Shown: positions 10,687 through 21,898 of the stretch, one piece after another
How positions within the stretch are numbered: position 1 is the first letter of the stretch
Layout of the letters: the number at the start of each line of letters is the position of its first letter
Assembly: GCA_033725935.1 (NCBI GenBank)
Contig: MU867071.1
Location: forward strand, 656,209 to 720,208
Length of the DNA: 64,000 nt
Origin: Cladorrhinum sp. PSN259
Lineage: Eukaryota; Ascomycota; Sordariomycetes; Sordariales; Podosporaceae
Direction: 5' to 3'
The notes under the pieces: model-generated
What the model was told of the DNA's origin: nothing
Databases searched by the model: none
Seen by the model: the letters and a program-made list of their open reading frames with translations, nothing else
Translations under genes and position numbers: made by a program

Positions 10687-13116
10687 ATGGCAGATAACGC
10701 CGACAATGTCGCGGAGGATTACCGCCAGGCCCTGGAGGACCTGAACATGAACTCCAGAATTGAGATTGCGACATTAACTAATATTGCAAGAGAGAACGCC
10801 ATCCATGGCTTAGCAATCGTAGAGGTGCTCACCAACCACATCAAGAAGGTATCCGTCTGCCAATAGCTCGCCTGACGAGCGGATGATCAAGATGGCCCAA
10901 AGCTAACACATATGAACAGTGTCCCCCCACTCGAACGCTTCCAGCACTCTATGTCCTCGATTCAATTGTCAAAAATGTACCCACGCCATACGCTCTTTAC
11001 TTCGGTCCAAAGCTCTACTCGATTTTCATGGGCGCATATGCCAAGGTCGACGGTTCGACTCGCGCAAAGATGAACGAAATGCTCAAGACATGGAAGGAAC
11101 CAGTTCCGGGGTCAATATCTAAGAAGCCTGTTTTCCCAATTGAACAAGTCCGACCGATTGAAAACGCCCTGATTGCGGCCAAGAATGTTGTCCTTGCCTC
11201 TCAGCAGAGCAGCTTCCACGGTCAACAACAGCTCATGCGTGGTCGGCAACCTGTTGCGCCTAATAGAAATACCCCGACACCTCCTACCGGCAGAGCGTAC
11301 CCACCACCACCTCAGGGACAGTATCAACAACAGGATGCGGGGCTGGGTCAGCAACCGTATCCCATGCGTCCAAGCAGCGTATGTTTGCTCTCCTCCCACC
11401 CTTTCGGTTTATCCGTACTAATCGATTTTCTAGGGCCATAATAGAATCCCGTCTCGTGCAACACCGCAGCCTGCTCCGCCGATTGCGGGTTATTCTCATC
11501 CTCAGCAACAGCAACAGCCGGCGGCGCGTGAGGTCTATGGCGCTCCGCAAGGGATAAGCATAGACAAGTTGAAACATGATATCCAGCAGCTCATAGTTGC
11601 GGATAGGGCGGAATTTGCACAGGATCCTCTTGATACTAGTAAACAGAACAGACTGAAGGCGTTGTTGGACTTGCAAGATATAATCCAGAGGCAAGGCCAA
11701 AATATGCCCCAGGATCAGTTGATGATCATTAGAGATCGAATTGCTGAACTTGCTGCCGTAAATCTGCGCGCGCAAAAGCAGCAGCAGCCACCACCAGTGT
11801 CTGCTCATCCTGCTGCTTTCAATGCGCCTCATACTACATATAACCAGCCCCCCTACACTAATACTCCTACACCTCCAGTTGTGTCTCAACAGCCTACTCC
11901 TGTGCCTCAATTGCCACCAGCAATCGCAGCACTGCTTGGTCGTGCTCCTCAACCCGCTCAAGCCCCCCCACCAGCCCCTGGAGGGGCTGGTGCTGGCACA
12001 GCAGGTACTGGATCCCTCTCTCTTGACGCGCTCCTCGGGAAAGGAGCCCTTGCTACACTTCTTTCCGGCGCTGCTCAAAAGTCTGTCACCCCTACAGCGA
12101 CCCCTCCACAGGTCTCTACACCCCAATTTCCACCTGTTATTCCCCCGGTGGCAGCAGCAGCCATTGCGGCTCTGCGCTCACCTGCTCAGCAGACACCAAT
12201 ACAACCACCTCCACCGGTGCCGGCACCTGCTCCGTCAGCTGTCCCACCACCAGCGGACCCTTCAGCTCTTCTCGCCATGCTGCGACAAACAGGCTTGATC
12301 GGGAACAACGCACCAACTGCTGCCACCCCTCCCTTACCTATTCCTCCAAGGTTTCCGATTCCAGGGATGGGCGGAATTCCACCGCCACCGCCGGGATTCT
12401 TGGACCGAGCTACTATTCAGCTCACGCCTGCGTCGCTTAAGTTGTTTCGACCACACCTTATCCCTCTTCACCTAGACGCCCTTGGCCCGCCGTGCACACA
12501 GTGTGGTCGCCGGTTCAAGACAGACGAATCAGGACGCCGACGGAAAACAGCACACATGGACTGGCATTTCCGTGTTCATCAGCGCGTGGTGGAGGCCGAG
12601 CGGCGCGGGCAGCATCGAAGTTGGTTCGTGGACGAGATGGATTGGATCAGGTCCCACGAGGAGGCTGACGTGGATTATGTCTCGCCTAATTCTGGGCTCG
12701 ACGGTTCTTCATATTCGAATTCCAATTTCAACCTGAACTCGACTGGGCTTTCCAGCGGCGGTGGAGGAAAGTCCGCTAATAAGGAAAAGAAGCAGTATAT
12801 CCCCGTGCCGGAGGACGCATCGAGGGTTAATTCTACTTGCCCGATTTGTCAGGAGAAGTTTGAAATGAAGTGGTTGGATGAGGCTCAGGAATGGGTTTGG
12901 ATGGATGCCATGAAGGTCGGAGGGACTAGGGTGTTTCATGCTAGTTGTTATGCTGAGGTTCATGGGAGTTCGGCAGCAGCGAATGCTGGTGGTGGTGTAG
13001 GGGGTTATAGGCAGACGCCGGAGAGGGTGTTGGGCAAGAGGAAAGCTGAGGTTTGTGATCCCGATCCCTATCCGGGTGTGAAGTACTGGAAAGAGGGCCA
13101 GGACTCGAATGGCTAA
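10687..13116 (+). CDS. PCF11: mRNA 3'-end processing factor Pcf11 (cleavage factor IA)
   Basis: Binds the RNA polymerase II C-terminal domain and links transcription termination to pre-mRNA cleavage and polyadenylation. Exons are 10687-10848, 10920-11378 and 11434-13116, all joined in phase 0, giving 767 residues. The second intron carries a perfect TACTAAT branch site. The CID is at about residues 5-140, including LPALYVLDSIVKN, a hallmark helix. Next come glutamine- and proline-rich linkers. Two Cys/His modules follow: C-x2-C...H-x-D-W-H-x-R-x-H-Q (12490-12580) and C-P-I-C...H-A-S-C (12838-12950). Pcf11 has just such paired zinc fingers around its Clp1-binding part. The middle is low complexity and unlikely to be conserved. 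Confidence 0.93.
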
Positions 13117-14064
13117 CGAGCAATTTTACTACAGGATGAGGGACATGGGTTCAGAGGAAAAATGAAGATGGAGGGGTATTAAGGTCTCTTTGGCGAAAAT
13201 TGAGGGTTAAGGCGGGAACGCAAATGGAATTTGGGGGGCGGAACGGAGGGATATAAATCACAAAACCATATGGAAACCGACTCTTTTTGCGCAGTTTACT
13301 TATGACCATTCATACAGCACATTTGGCAGGCGGCGGGCGCAATGCGTCAAAAGGCACGGCAAAGAAGTTGAGAGGAGAGAGGGGGAAAAGAACATCAAGG
13401 TGCTTCTATCATCCATATTCGCGCGGAAGAGGGAGGAGGCAGAAAGGAAGGGAGGGAAATAAGCGGCTTTCTAGTGCATTCGTCTTTTTGGTTTCGGTTT
13501 TCTTGTCTGGGAGTGACTCGAGCGATGGTTGGCAGGGATATTCAGCGCGGAAGGGAAGGGAAAAGAGGGGAGGTCGGTATTATCCTCTCTCTAATAAAAA
13601 GAGACACATAAAGATGCAAAAGAACTTTGTGCTTCACATTTGTTATTGTTCTTTTCAAAGCTCAATAGTTCGGTTACATAGGAAGGGTCGTCTGGGAATC
13701 AAATGAAATAAGATAAAACATAAAATTTTGCTCCGGCAGACTGTGCCGTAGTTGAGCGCCCCCACACACAGGTATCTAGGAACACAGTCACTTTAGAAAT
13801 TCCCGTGTAAGTGAAGCCGCCGCGCGATTAAGCTTCGTCGTCCCCGACCCCACTAGAGGACCCTGTTCAATAATCAATCCAGACCAAAAAGGTACCTAGG
13901 TTTCCGTTACAGTGGGGTATAAGTCAAGAAATCTAAGAAATCGCATCCATACAACTGTTTTCATCTTTCTTCAGAAAACAGCTTTCCAGCATGCTCAGCA
14001 CCCATTGAAAATTTATATTACTCCCGTAATCACCAATCCACCAGCACTCTGATATAATATCGAT
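13117..14064. promoter_or_regulatory. PCF11-RPC53 intergenic region
   Basis: No supported gene in about 950 bp. The first half is purine-rich (many GGGAGG-type runs) and probably PCF11 3' UTR. A TGAAAATTTAT element lies at about 14004-14014, roughly 55 bp before the RPC53 start. Confidence 0.35.
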
Positions 14065-15757
14065 ATGCCTCCCAAACCAACATCCAGAGGACGTGGTCGG
14101 GGACGAGGAGGTACAGCCCGTAGTGCATCTGCAACAGCCGCCATCTCCGCTTCTACCTCTGCTTCCGCTTCACAACAATCCGCCCCCGAGGGCGATGCTA
14201 TAGATGCGGATCCAACGCCAGCCCCTACTGCTTTGACACCTTCTGATCCCAGATCCGCCGGTGCTACCCCAGCACCTGTAGCCGCAGCAAAAAGATTCAA
14301 GCCAAAAGCTGTCCGTGCTAGCGAAGCAGAGCGTCTGCGAAGAGCCGAAGAGATTGAGAAGGCAGAGGCATTAAGGGATGGACAAGAAAACAAACGGCTC
14401 TCCCGTCTCCGCGGCCGGGGCGGGCGTGGTGGTCGTGGCCGAGGAAACTTGATGGGCAGAAATTTTCGCAGTGCTCCTGCTGCCGGTCCAATGTCGTCTG
14501 GCACATATAGCTGTAAGTTTGCTCTGTGGTTTTTGTCGTGCAATGCGGCGCGTGGTTTACTTGGCTAACACCTCATGAACAGTCAACGGCGAAGGCCCTG
14601 CTGGTACCAGAGAATATGGCATCGCCTCTGGACCCAGATTCTCCTTGGTCCAAGGAGAAGGCGAGCGACGCGGTGGCTTCAAAGACCCCAGAATCAACGC
14701 CGATACCCTCTACGACTATTCAAGACCTTACTCCTACGAGCCCACGACAGGCGACCGGAAAATGCCCATCCTACCCATGGGTATCCGTCGCCTCGAGCAC
14801 AAGACGGAAGGGGCTGTCAAGACAAACGAAGACGAAGATGCGAAGGAAGAGGAGAACTCGGATGACGAAGGCCTATTCGTTGACGATGTAAAACCAAGCA
14901 GTAGCAAGACGGAGGATACAGGTGGATACCAAGCCGCAAACAGCGTTCGGATTAAGAAGGAAGGCGGCGAAGATGGCATGGATGTTGATCTGTCACAGAT
15001 TCCTCAGGGTGATTCTGGCGTAAATCCCCTTGCAGCTACTGAGAAGAAGAAGCCCGTCGTCAAGGTCAAGGGGCCAAAGACACCAAAAGAAATTGAGGAT
15101 GAGCTTCAGGCTCAAGATATGGCCAGAATGATGGGAGTGCTCAGTCTTTCACAGCGGTTCGTTGATGGGCAGGTCGAGGCTGAGGCTCGCCCAAGGACGG
15201 AGTTAGATGGCCACATGTTTCATTTCCAGTTCCCGCCTGTCCTGCCTTCACTTAAGCCGGTGGCTAAAGAAGAGGTTGCTATCAAGCCTGAGATTGATGA
15301 TGACGAGGATGTTGTCATGTTGGATAAGGGCAAGGGCAAGGCTTCAGCTGTTACTGTTGACCTTACTAAGGACATCAAGATGGAGGAAGACGGCAAGGAT
15401 GACGAAGACGACGATGATGATAATGATGATGATGATGAGGGCGACTACGATTTAGACCAGACGGGATACGTGGGCAAGCTGATTGTGCGCAAGTCGGGTA
15501 GAGTGGAGCTTGATTGGGGCGGTCATCGCATGGAGGTCGGGATGGGTATTGAGAAGAGCTTCTTCACAAGTGCGGTGCTGATCGATATTGATGAGGCGAA
15601 GCCGGAGGATCCTACCACTGGTGCAGGGGTGAAGGATCCGCAGGCTTCAGCGGGAGTTGCGTTTGATATGGGGAGGGTGCATGGGTCATTTACTGTTGCC
15701 AGTACTTGGAGTCCTACGAAGCCTTGGATTGTTGATCCGAAGGACTTGGAGATATAA
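14065..15757 (+). CDS. RPC53: DNA-directed RNA polymerase III subunit RPC4/Rpc53
   Basis: Subunit of the TFIIF-like Rpc37/Rpc53 module of RNA polymerase III, used for termination and reinitiation. Exons are 14065-14512 and 14583-15757 (intron 70 bp, GTAAGT donor), giving 540 residues. The N-terminus is rich in RG repeats and alanine. A second RGRGG cluster lies near residues 125-145. The conserved C-terminal RPC4 domain contains GYVGKLIVRKSGRVELDWGG, then the terminal segment ending VDPKDLEI. A long acidic run (about residues 440-460) precedes it. The splice join gives the conserved FNGEGPAGTR stretch and is well supported by frame. Confidence 0.92.
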
Positions 15758-16430
15758 TCAGCTCGCGCTCTTTCCCTAATAACAATTTGGTACTGCTAGC
15801 TCACCAAATTGGGTGGAAAAATAATAATTATACTAGCAAAAATGTAACACTTGTATTAGCGAGAGTCGCATGCAAGTCCCATAGAATCGAAGACTTTTAT
15901 GATGGCGCGGAATAGCCTAGAATTGTGATGGAAATGGGATGGAGGAACTGTATTCCAGGTTCGTATTGTGAGTTGATATGGAAGAGCGACACATTAGCAT
16001 GTGTCTACGGCACTGTATAGTCCAGAGTGCACATCTCAGGAATCGGCACTCGAGGCATGTAAAAAACGGAGGAAGCTGCGAGTCCAAAAGCAAGACGTCA
16101 AAAAAAAAAAAAGAACCACGGAGACCGAAAAAGCCCACGCACCCCTGTTCTACCCTGGCCGTCAATTGCTCAATCGGAGATCGCTGCTCCAGACAGAGCG
16201 GAACAGCCAACGTCACAGCTCGAGGAGCTTGGCCCCACCATATTTTGTTCTACCCCTCTACCCCTCCATCGCCCCAAAGCCCGCTCACCGGACATCAGTT
16301 CACCGTTGCCTGCGTTCTTTTTCATCCCATAATCCCATCAACAATCCCTAACGCTATTTTGCGATTCTCGCCTGTTGTATTTTTATCAAGAACATCATTT
16401 CCGGGCCAATCGCTCTCCAAAATCAACAAG
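15758..16430. promoter_or_regulatory. RPC53-PGK1 intergenic region with PGK1 promoter
   Basis: No gene seen. The 200 bp before PGK1 are strongly pyrimidine-rich, with runs such as CTACCCCTCTACCCCTCC near 16250-16270. CT-rich tracts of this kind are known ahead of highly expressed fungal glycolytic genes. An A-rich run lies near 16099-16111. Confidence 0.45.
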
Positions 16431-17804
16431 ATGTCTCTGTCCAACAAGCTCTCGATCGAGGATGTCGACCTCAAGGGCAAGCGCGTCCTTATCCGCGTAT
16501 GTGTTTTTCCATCTTTCTTCTTGGCCGAAAGCAATTAACCCAGTCATCATTGCAGGTCGATTTCAACGTGCCCCTTGACGCCGACAAGAACGTCACCAAC
16601 CCCCAGCGCATCGTTGGCGCTGTCCCTACCATCAAGTACGCCATTGACAATGGCGCCAAGTCCGTCATCCTCATGTCCCATCTCGGTCGCCCCAACGGCC
16701 AGGTAAACCCCAAGTACTCCCTCAAGCCCGTTGTTCCCGAGCTTGAGAAGCAGCTCGGCAAGAAGGTCAGCTTTGCCCCTGACTCCGTCGGCCCCGAGGT
16801 CGAGGAGATTGTCAACAAGGCCGACAATGGCGAGGTTGTTCTCCTCGAGAACTTGCGCTTCCACGTCGAGGAGGAGGGCAAGGGTGTCGATGCCGAGGGC
16901 AATAAGGTCAAGGCCGACAAAGCCAAGGTTGAGGAGTTCCGCAAGGGCCTCACTAAACTTGGTGACATCTACATCAGTAAGCAGTCTATCCTATCTACTC
17001 GGAATTTCCCAGATGCTAACGCCTTATTTCACAGACGACGCTTTCGGCACTGCTCACCGCGCCCACTCTTCCATGGTCGGAGTTGATCTTCCTCAGAAGG
17101 CTGCCGGTTTCCTTATGAAGAAGGAGCTCGATTACTTCGCTCAGGCTCTCGAGTCACCCAAGCGCCCCTTCCTTGCCATCCTCGGTGGTGCAAAGGTCTC
17201 TGACAAGATTAAGCTCATTGACAACCTCCTCGAGAAGGTCAACACCCTCATCATCTGCGGTGGCATGGCTTTCACCTTCAAAAAGACTCTCTACAACGTT
17301 CCCATTGGCACTTCCCTCTTCGATGAGGCTGGCTCCAAGACTGTCGGTGACCTGATCGAGAAGGCCAAGAAGAACAACGTCAAGGTCGTTCTCCCCGTCG
17401 ACTACATCACCGCCGACAAGTTCGACAAGGACGCCAACACTGGCAAGGCCACCGATGCTGAGGGCATCCCCGACGGCTGGATGGGTCTTGACTGCGGCGA
17501 TGAGTCGGTCAAGCTCTACAAGGAGGCCATCGATGAGGCTCAGACCATTCTCTGGAACGGCCCCGCTGGTGTGTTTGAGTTTGACAAGTTCGCCAACGGC
17601 ACCAAGGCCACCCTTGATGCTGCTGTCGCTGCTGCCCAGAGCGGCAAGGTTGTCATCATTGGCGGTGGTGATACCGCTACCGTTGCTGCAAAGTATGGTG
17701 TTGAGGACAAGCTCAGCCACGTCTCGACCGGTGGTGGCGCCAGCTTGGAGCTGCTCGAGGGTAAGGAGTTGCCTGGTGTGACTGCTCTTAGCGAGCGCAA
17801 GTAA
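16431..17804 (+). CDS. PGK1: Phosphoglycerate kinase
   Basis: Cytosolic glycolytic enzyme that converts 1,3-bisphosphoglycerate and ADP to 3-phosphoglycerate and ATP. Exons 16431-16496, 16556-16976 and 17035-17804 give 418 residues, the usual fungal length. The PGK signature RVDFNVPLD spans the first splice junction. MSHLGRPNG, ENLRFHVEE and NDAFGTAHR follow, the last spanning the second junction. The C-terminal nucleotide-binding part shows WNGPAGVFE, GGGDTA and STGGGASLELLEGK. Codons end mostly in C, unlike neighbouring genes, a known mark of high expression. It sits between two Pol III-machinery genes, probably without functional meaning. Confidence 0.98.
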
Positions 17805-18014
17805 ATTGCTGCTCAGACGCACTTGGGAAATAAAATCTTTGTGAATGCGCGTGCCCGTAAGACAAAATGTTTGTGCGACAATTATGCAAAGCGATTGTCA
17901 CGAGCAAACAGATGACTCTTTGTGAGGGGAGATATGTCTGGGACAAGATAGAATTGTGGTGGATGCTGCCCTTTGTTCTGCCGCTCCTGTAGTTTAAAAA
18001 TAACAAATAAAAAA

Positions 18015-18123
18015 TGTCCGGCCGGGAACGTGTTCGAACTCTCGACGTCCAAGCTTTTCCTACTGAGTCAGCAAGCCACAAGATTTTGAGGAGTGCCCAC
18101 ACTCCCCGCTCGGCCATCCTCCC
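18015..18123 (-). ncRNA. tRNA-like locus or decayed tRNA gene
   Basis: On the minus strand TGGCCGAGCGGG (18116-18105) matches an A box of class II tRNA genes (Leu/Ser). AGTTCGAACAC (18040-18030) resembles a B box. A T6 run, the usual Pol III terminator, follows directly (complement of 18014-18009). However, I could not pair the acceptor stem or a proper 5-bp T stem, and no clean anticodon arm appears. It may be a decayed or intron-disrupted tRNA gene, or chance. Confidence 0.3.
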
Positions 18124-18517
18124 AATTTTTTACATCCCAAAATCCACCCCACCACCGCTGTTCGCGAATTCTTCCATCGCCAGTATCACCCACCTTTTCT
18201 TGGCCAAGAAAATCTCACCAATAGCATTACACCCCTTTTGGTCTCTGTAGTAGGAAGTCAATAAGTCAACATCGCGAGGGGAAGGAGGGTCAAGAAGAAG
18301 GTAGTTCCAACCACCGAAAGCTAGTAAAACGCTCGATCTTGAGTCACCTTGGTGGGAGACGACCGATCGACGCGTTATTCATGTTCGATCGCTCTTCGAG
18401 CGACTCCATCAAGGTTCCAGCACTCTCTTATCTCACTACCCTCATTTCGGTCGGCACTCCGTCACAATTATCATCACAACGGGACAACCTTTCAACGCCA
18501 ATCCCACAATCGCCGCG

Positions 18518-20995
18518 ATGTCGACGGCAGGCGAACCGTCAATCATGAGTTCCCCCAGTGGTGGGGTCAAAAAGCCTGCCAACAAAGCAAAGAAAAACAA
18601 GAAGAATCCAGTCCGCCGTATCATCCAGCAGGAGGTTCGTCGGCGAGAATCATCCATGACACCATCTTCTCCAGCTAGCAGCATTACCCCGCCAACCAAC
18701 AAGAAAGCATGCCCAAAGTGTAAAGGGACGGATATCTCGGAAGGCGCTTGCCAGGATTGCGGTTTTGTGTTTGATGACTCCAACATTGTCTCCGAAATCA
18801 CATTCGGTGAGGCTGCCAACGGCGCCGCCGTCGCTATAGGTACACGTCTCGCAGCGGACCAGGGCGGCATTCGACCTACGGGGAGAACCCAGGCCTTTCA
18901 GCGTCTCCCGGGTGTCGGCTCGCAGGAGGCAAGAGAACGTAACCTCAGGGAAGCAAAGATGACGCTTCAGGAGTACACTTTCAGACTTGGCATCCCAATC
19001 GAGACGGCCGACACTGCAGCCCAGATTTACAAGATGGCCATGGCAAATAACTTCACTCAGGGTCGCAGGAAACCCACCGTTTGCGCCGTTTGCATGTATG
19101 CTGCCTGTCGTGAGAAGGAGAACAACAACATCATGTTGATTGATCTGGCCGACATCGTCAAGGTTGACGTCTTCTTGCTCGGCCGCAGTTACAAGGAACT
19201 TCTCAAGCAGCTCCCCAGCACAAAAGAGAGGACGCAACCCATCATGTTGGAGGACCTCATCTTCCGCTTTGCCTCAAAGTTGGAGTTCCTCCACGACACA
19301 CATAAGGTGGCCCTTTCTGCTATCCGAATCGCCAGGCGAATGCGCGAAGACTATATCACCCCTGGTCGTCGACCCTCTGGTGTCTGTGGTGCAGCCATTA
19401 TTCTAGCAGCTCGAGCGCACAACTATCGCCGTACTGTTCGCGAAGTCGTATACATCGCCAAGGTCACAATGGCCACTCTCCAAGAGCGCATGCAAGAGTT
19501 CGCCAATGTCCCAGCAGCTCAACTGACTGTCAAGGAATTCCAAGAAGGCCAGCTCCCAGAGGCTACATTTGATCCTCCTGTCCTCTACAGGCAGTCCAAG
19601 GAGTGGCTGGAAAAGCACCCTACTAAGAAGAGAAAAGTCCGCGCCATTGCGCAGGCAACAGACCCAGATAACAGCAACAAGCGGCAGAGAATCGAGTCAT
19701 CTACATCAGCATCTGGTACACCAGCACCTTCCACACTCGTTGACAAGGATGGCTTCGTTGTTCCGCCCACTCCTCAGCAAACCCAGCTTGCCGCGGCCTC
19801 AGAACCGGAGCCAGCCTCTAAGCAGCAAGCATCAAAACGTCCGGTTCGCGATGCGCACGAAACGGCTCTCATCATGACTGGGCTGCAGTCGGCTGGAGTA
19901 GACGTAGATGATGTGGATGCTTTGGCAAGGGAGTTTCGGCCAGAGGACGAGATCGATGAGGAAGACGATGAGGAATCCACTGGTGATGCAGAAGCTGAAG
20001 TTGAGGCAAGCAGTGAGACGGCCATGGCTATCGCGCAGGGTATTCACATCCCTGGCATGAAGGTCAAAGTTAAGCCAAAGGCTGCGGGGAAGGCCGCCGG
20101 GGAAAACGGAAATTCGGAGGAGGGTGCTCCAAATGGGCAAAAGAAGCCCAAGCTGGTTATCGATGAGGCGTGGGAGCTCGACGAGGCAAATCTTGAGAAC
20201 GAGATTGGCGCCCATCTTGCTGATCCTGCTGTTCTCGGCAACGCGGCTGCTGCTTTGGCACAGGAGGCTCTCGCAACCGCACCCCAGCCAAGCCAGCGAT
20301 CTACCACCCCTGCTCCTCAGGTCGCTGCTAGTCCCGCACCTCCGGTGGACACCAGCGAGACAGCATCTGGTTCAGCCGCCCCGCCAGTCGTCACCAACCC
20401 CTTAGATGATCCCATCATTCACGAGCACGAATTTGAGGATGATTTGGAGGTCAAGTACTGTTTGCTTCACGAAGATGACCGTAAGAAGAAGGAGGAGATT
20501 TGGTTGAACCAGAACAAGGATTGGCTGCGGAAGAAGCAGCAGAAGTTTTTCGAATCCAAGATGGCTGCTGCGAATGGTTTGGTAAAGCCGAAGCGCAACC
20601 GCGCCAAGAAGCCTCGAATTGGCGAGGGCCAGTCTGGTCCCGCCGAGTCCGCAGAGGAGGCTGCACAGAACATGCTCAAGGCCCGCAAGGTCAGCAACAG
20701 ACTGGATTTGAGCAAACTGACAGGCAACCTGTTCGATCTCTCCAATAAAGAAACTTCTTCCGGAAATGCCAGCGCCGCCGCCACCGTTGCGCCCAGCGTT
20801 GTTGAAGATGCTGGTGATAATGAGAGGCAAGCTCCAGCCGAGCCCAATACCGCTCCTGTTGTCGAAGAGGCTTCTGCCGGGGAGGTCGAGGAGGTAGATG
20901 AGGAAGCTGAGGAAGTTGAACAGGAATACCAGGAGGAGACCTATGATGAGGCAGTGGAGGATGACGGTGGTTTTGATCCATTTGGCGATGAGTAA
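18518..20995 (+). CDS. BRF1: TFIIIB subunit Brf1
   Basis: TFIIB-related factor that, with TBP and Bdp1, recruits RNA polymerase III to tRNA and 5S genes. The intron-free frame gives 825 residues. A zinc ribbon has cysteines at 65, 68, 78 and 81. Two cyclin folds follow (about 125-310), with AACREKENN and GRRPSGVCGAAIILAAR, both typical of TFIIB/Brf proteins. The Brf1 homology block that holds TBP lies late, around YCLLHEDDRKKKEEIW (about residue 650). Acidic, low-complexity linkers separate the parts. A second in-frame ATG nine codons later (18545) is an alternative start. The gene lies downstream of a tRNA-like sequence. Confidence 0.95.
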   Translation: MSTAGEPSIMSSPSGGVKKPANKAKKNKKNPVRRIIQQEVRRRESSMTPSSPASSITPPTNKKACPKCKGTDISEGACQDCGFVFDDSNIVSEITFGEAANGAAVAIGTRLAADQGGIRPTGRTQAFQRLPGVGSQEARERNLREAKMTLQEYTFRLGIPIETADTAAQIYKMAMANNFTQGRRKPTVCAVCMYAACREKENNNIMLIDLADIVKVDVFLLGRSYKELLKQLPSTKERTQPIMLEDLIFRFASKLEFLHDTHKVALSAIRIARRMREDYITPGRRPSGVCGAAIILAARAHNYRRTVREVVYIAKVTMATLQERMQEFANVPAAQLTVKEFQEGQLPEATFDPPVLYRQSKEWLEKHPTKKRKVRAIAQATDPDNSNKRQRIESSTSASGTPAPSTLVDKDGFVVPPTPQQTQLAAASEPEPASKQQASKRPVRDAHETALIMTGLQSAGVDVDDVDALAREFRPEDEIDEEDDEESTGDAEAEVEASSETAMAIAQGIHIPGMKVKVKPKAAGKAAGENGNSEEGAPNGQKKPKLVIDEAWELDEANLENEIGAHLADPAVLGNAAAALAQEALATAPQPSQRSTTPAPQVAASPAPPVDTSETASGSAAPPVVTNPLDDPIIHEHEFEDDLEVKYCLLHEDDRKKKEEIWLNQNKDWLRKKQQKFFESKMAAANGLVKPKRNRAKKPRIGEGQSGPAESAEEAAQNMLKARKVSNRLDLSKLTGNLFDLSNKETSSGNASAAATVAPSVVEDAGDNERQAPAEPNTAPVVEEASAGEVEEVDEEAEEVEQEYQEETYDEAVEDDGGFDPFGDE

Positions 20996-21898
20996 AATGG
21001 AAAGGCTTATCTAGAGGCGTGCGTTGTCACGTTATTTAAACAACGACGAGCAATCATTGAAGGAGAGATTCATGGAAAAGTGGTCAAGAGACGAAAGTTT
21101 CGGGGCTGGAGGAAAAGAATAGTGTTCATTGTTTTTCTAAGATTTTTTTATCGAGATACCCAGGGCCGGCCCTTTCAGGATGATTGGAGGGGGCGTATTA
21201 AAGAGGCGTCAACACTACTACTAGCAAGAATCATGCATAAGCAGGAGAAATAATCAGTGTGATTAACTTCATGGCCGTTGGATTGAGGTGTACGACATTA
21301 AGGCCAAGTGAAACGCCCTCAGATGAATAATATACTGAGTGAGAGAATGTGGCCTGAAATTGTTTGACCGATTGATTTATACAATACCGAATTAGCGTTG
21401 AGCCTCGTTGAAAGTTTCATTGGAACGCTCCAATTGACTGAGACGGGTCACGGCGGGCCACGGCGGGCCACGGCGGGTTCCCAAACCCTGAGCCATTGGT
21501 CGATTTAGGGCTCCATTGAGTAGCTACGTACAGTACATAGGTACGTACGCGATGCGAGGTATGCGCAGTATGTATGTCCGTTGCTTGTTAATTGATTCAA
21601 GACAGCGGCAAACGGCCTGGACCGCAAAGGTCGTAATGACCCCGCTAGGCAGGGGTCACGATAAGATAACGTATTTGTTCGTGGGGTAACCAAAGTACTG
21701 GAAAGCTACATGGACAAAAAAAATTTGAGTTTGGTGCAGATCCCTGCACGCAGACCTCGAACGGCAAATTCAGACTTGAATTGTTGATACGCGCTGTATC
21801 ACTTGGGAAAATTTGACTAGGTCGATTCATTTTTTTCATCCATTTTCGATCTCGAATCTCATATCCAAACTACATAACCACATAATACTTCGGGCGCA
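20996..21898. promoter_or_regulatory. BRF1-YTM1 intergenic region
   Basis: About 900 bp without a supported gene. It contains three tandem copies of the decamer CACGGCGGGC at 21449-21478 (last base of the third is T) and a GTAC-rich stretch at about 21524-21550. An AAAATTT element lies at 21808-21814, about 85 bp ahead of YTM1. Confidence 0.4.

Noticed and set aside
11284..12126. 280-codon minus-strand ORF
   Set aside because: Antisense of the proline- and glutamine-rich part of PCF11.
13287..13706. 139-codon ORF after PCF11
   Set aside because: Rich in G, R and K from purine runs of the 3' flank; no domain.
17154..17822. 222-codon minus-strand ORF
   Set aside because: Antisense of PGK1 exon 3; arises from its strong codon bias.
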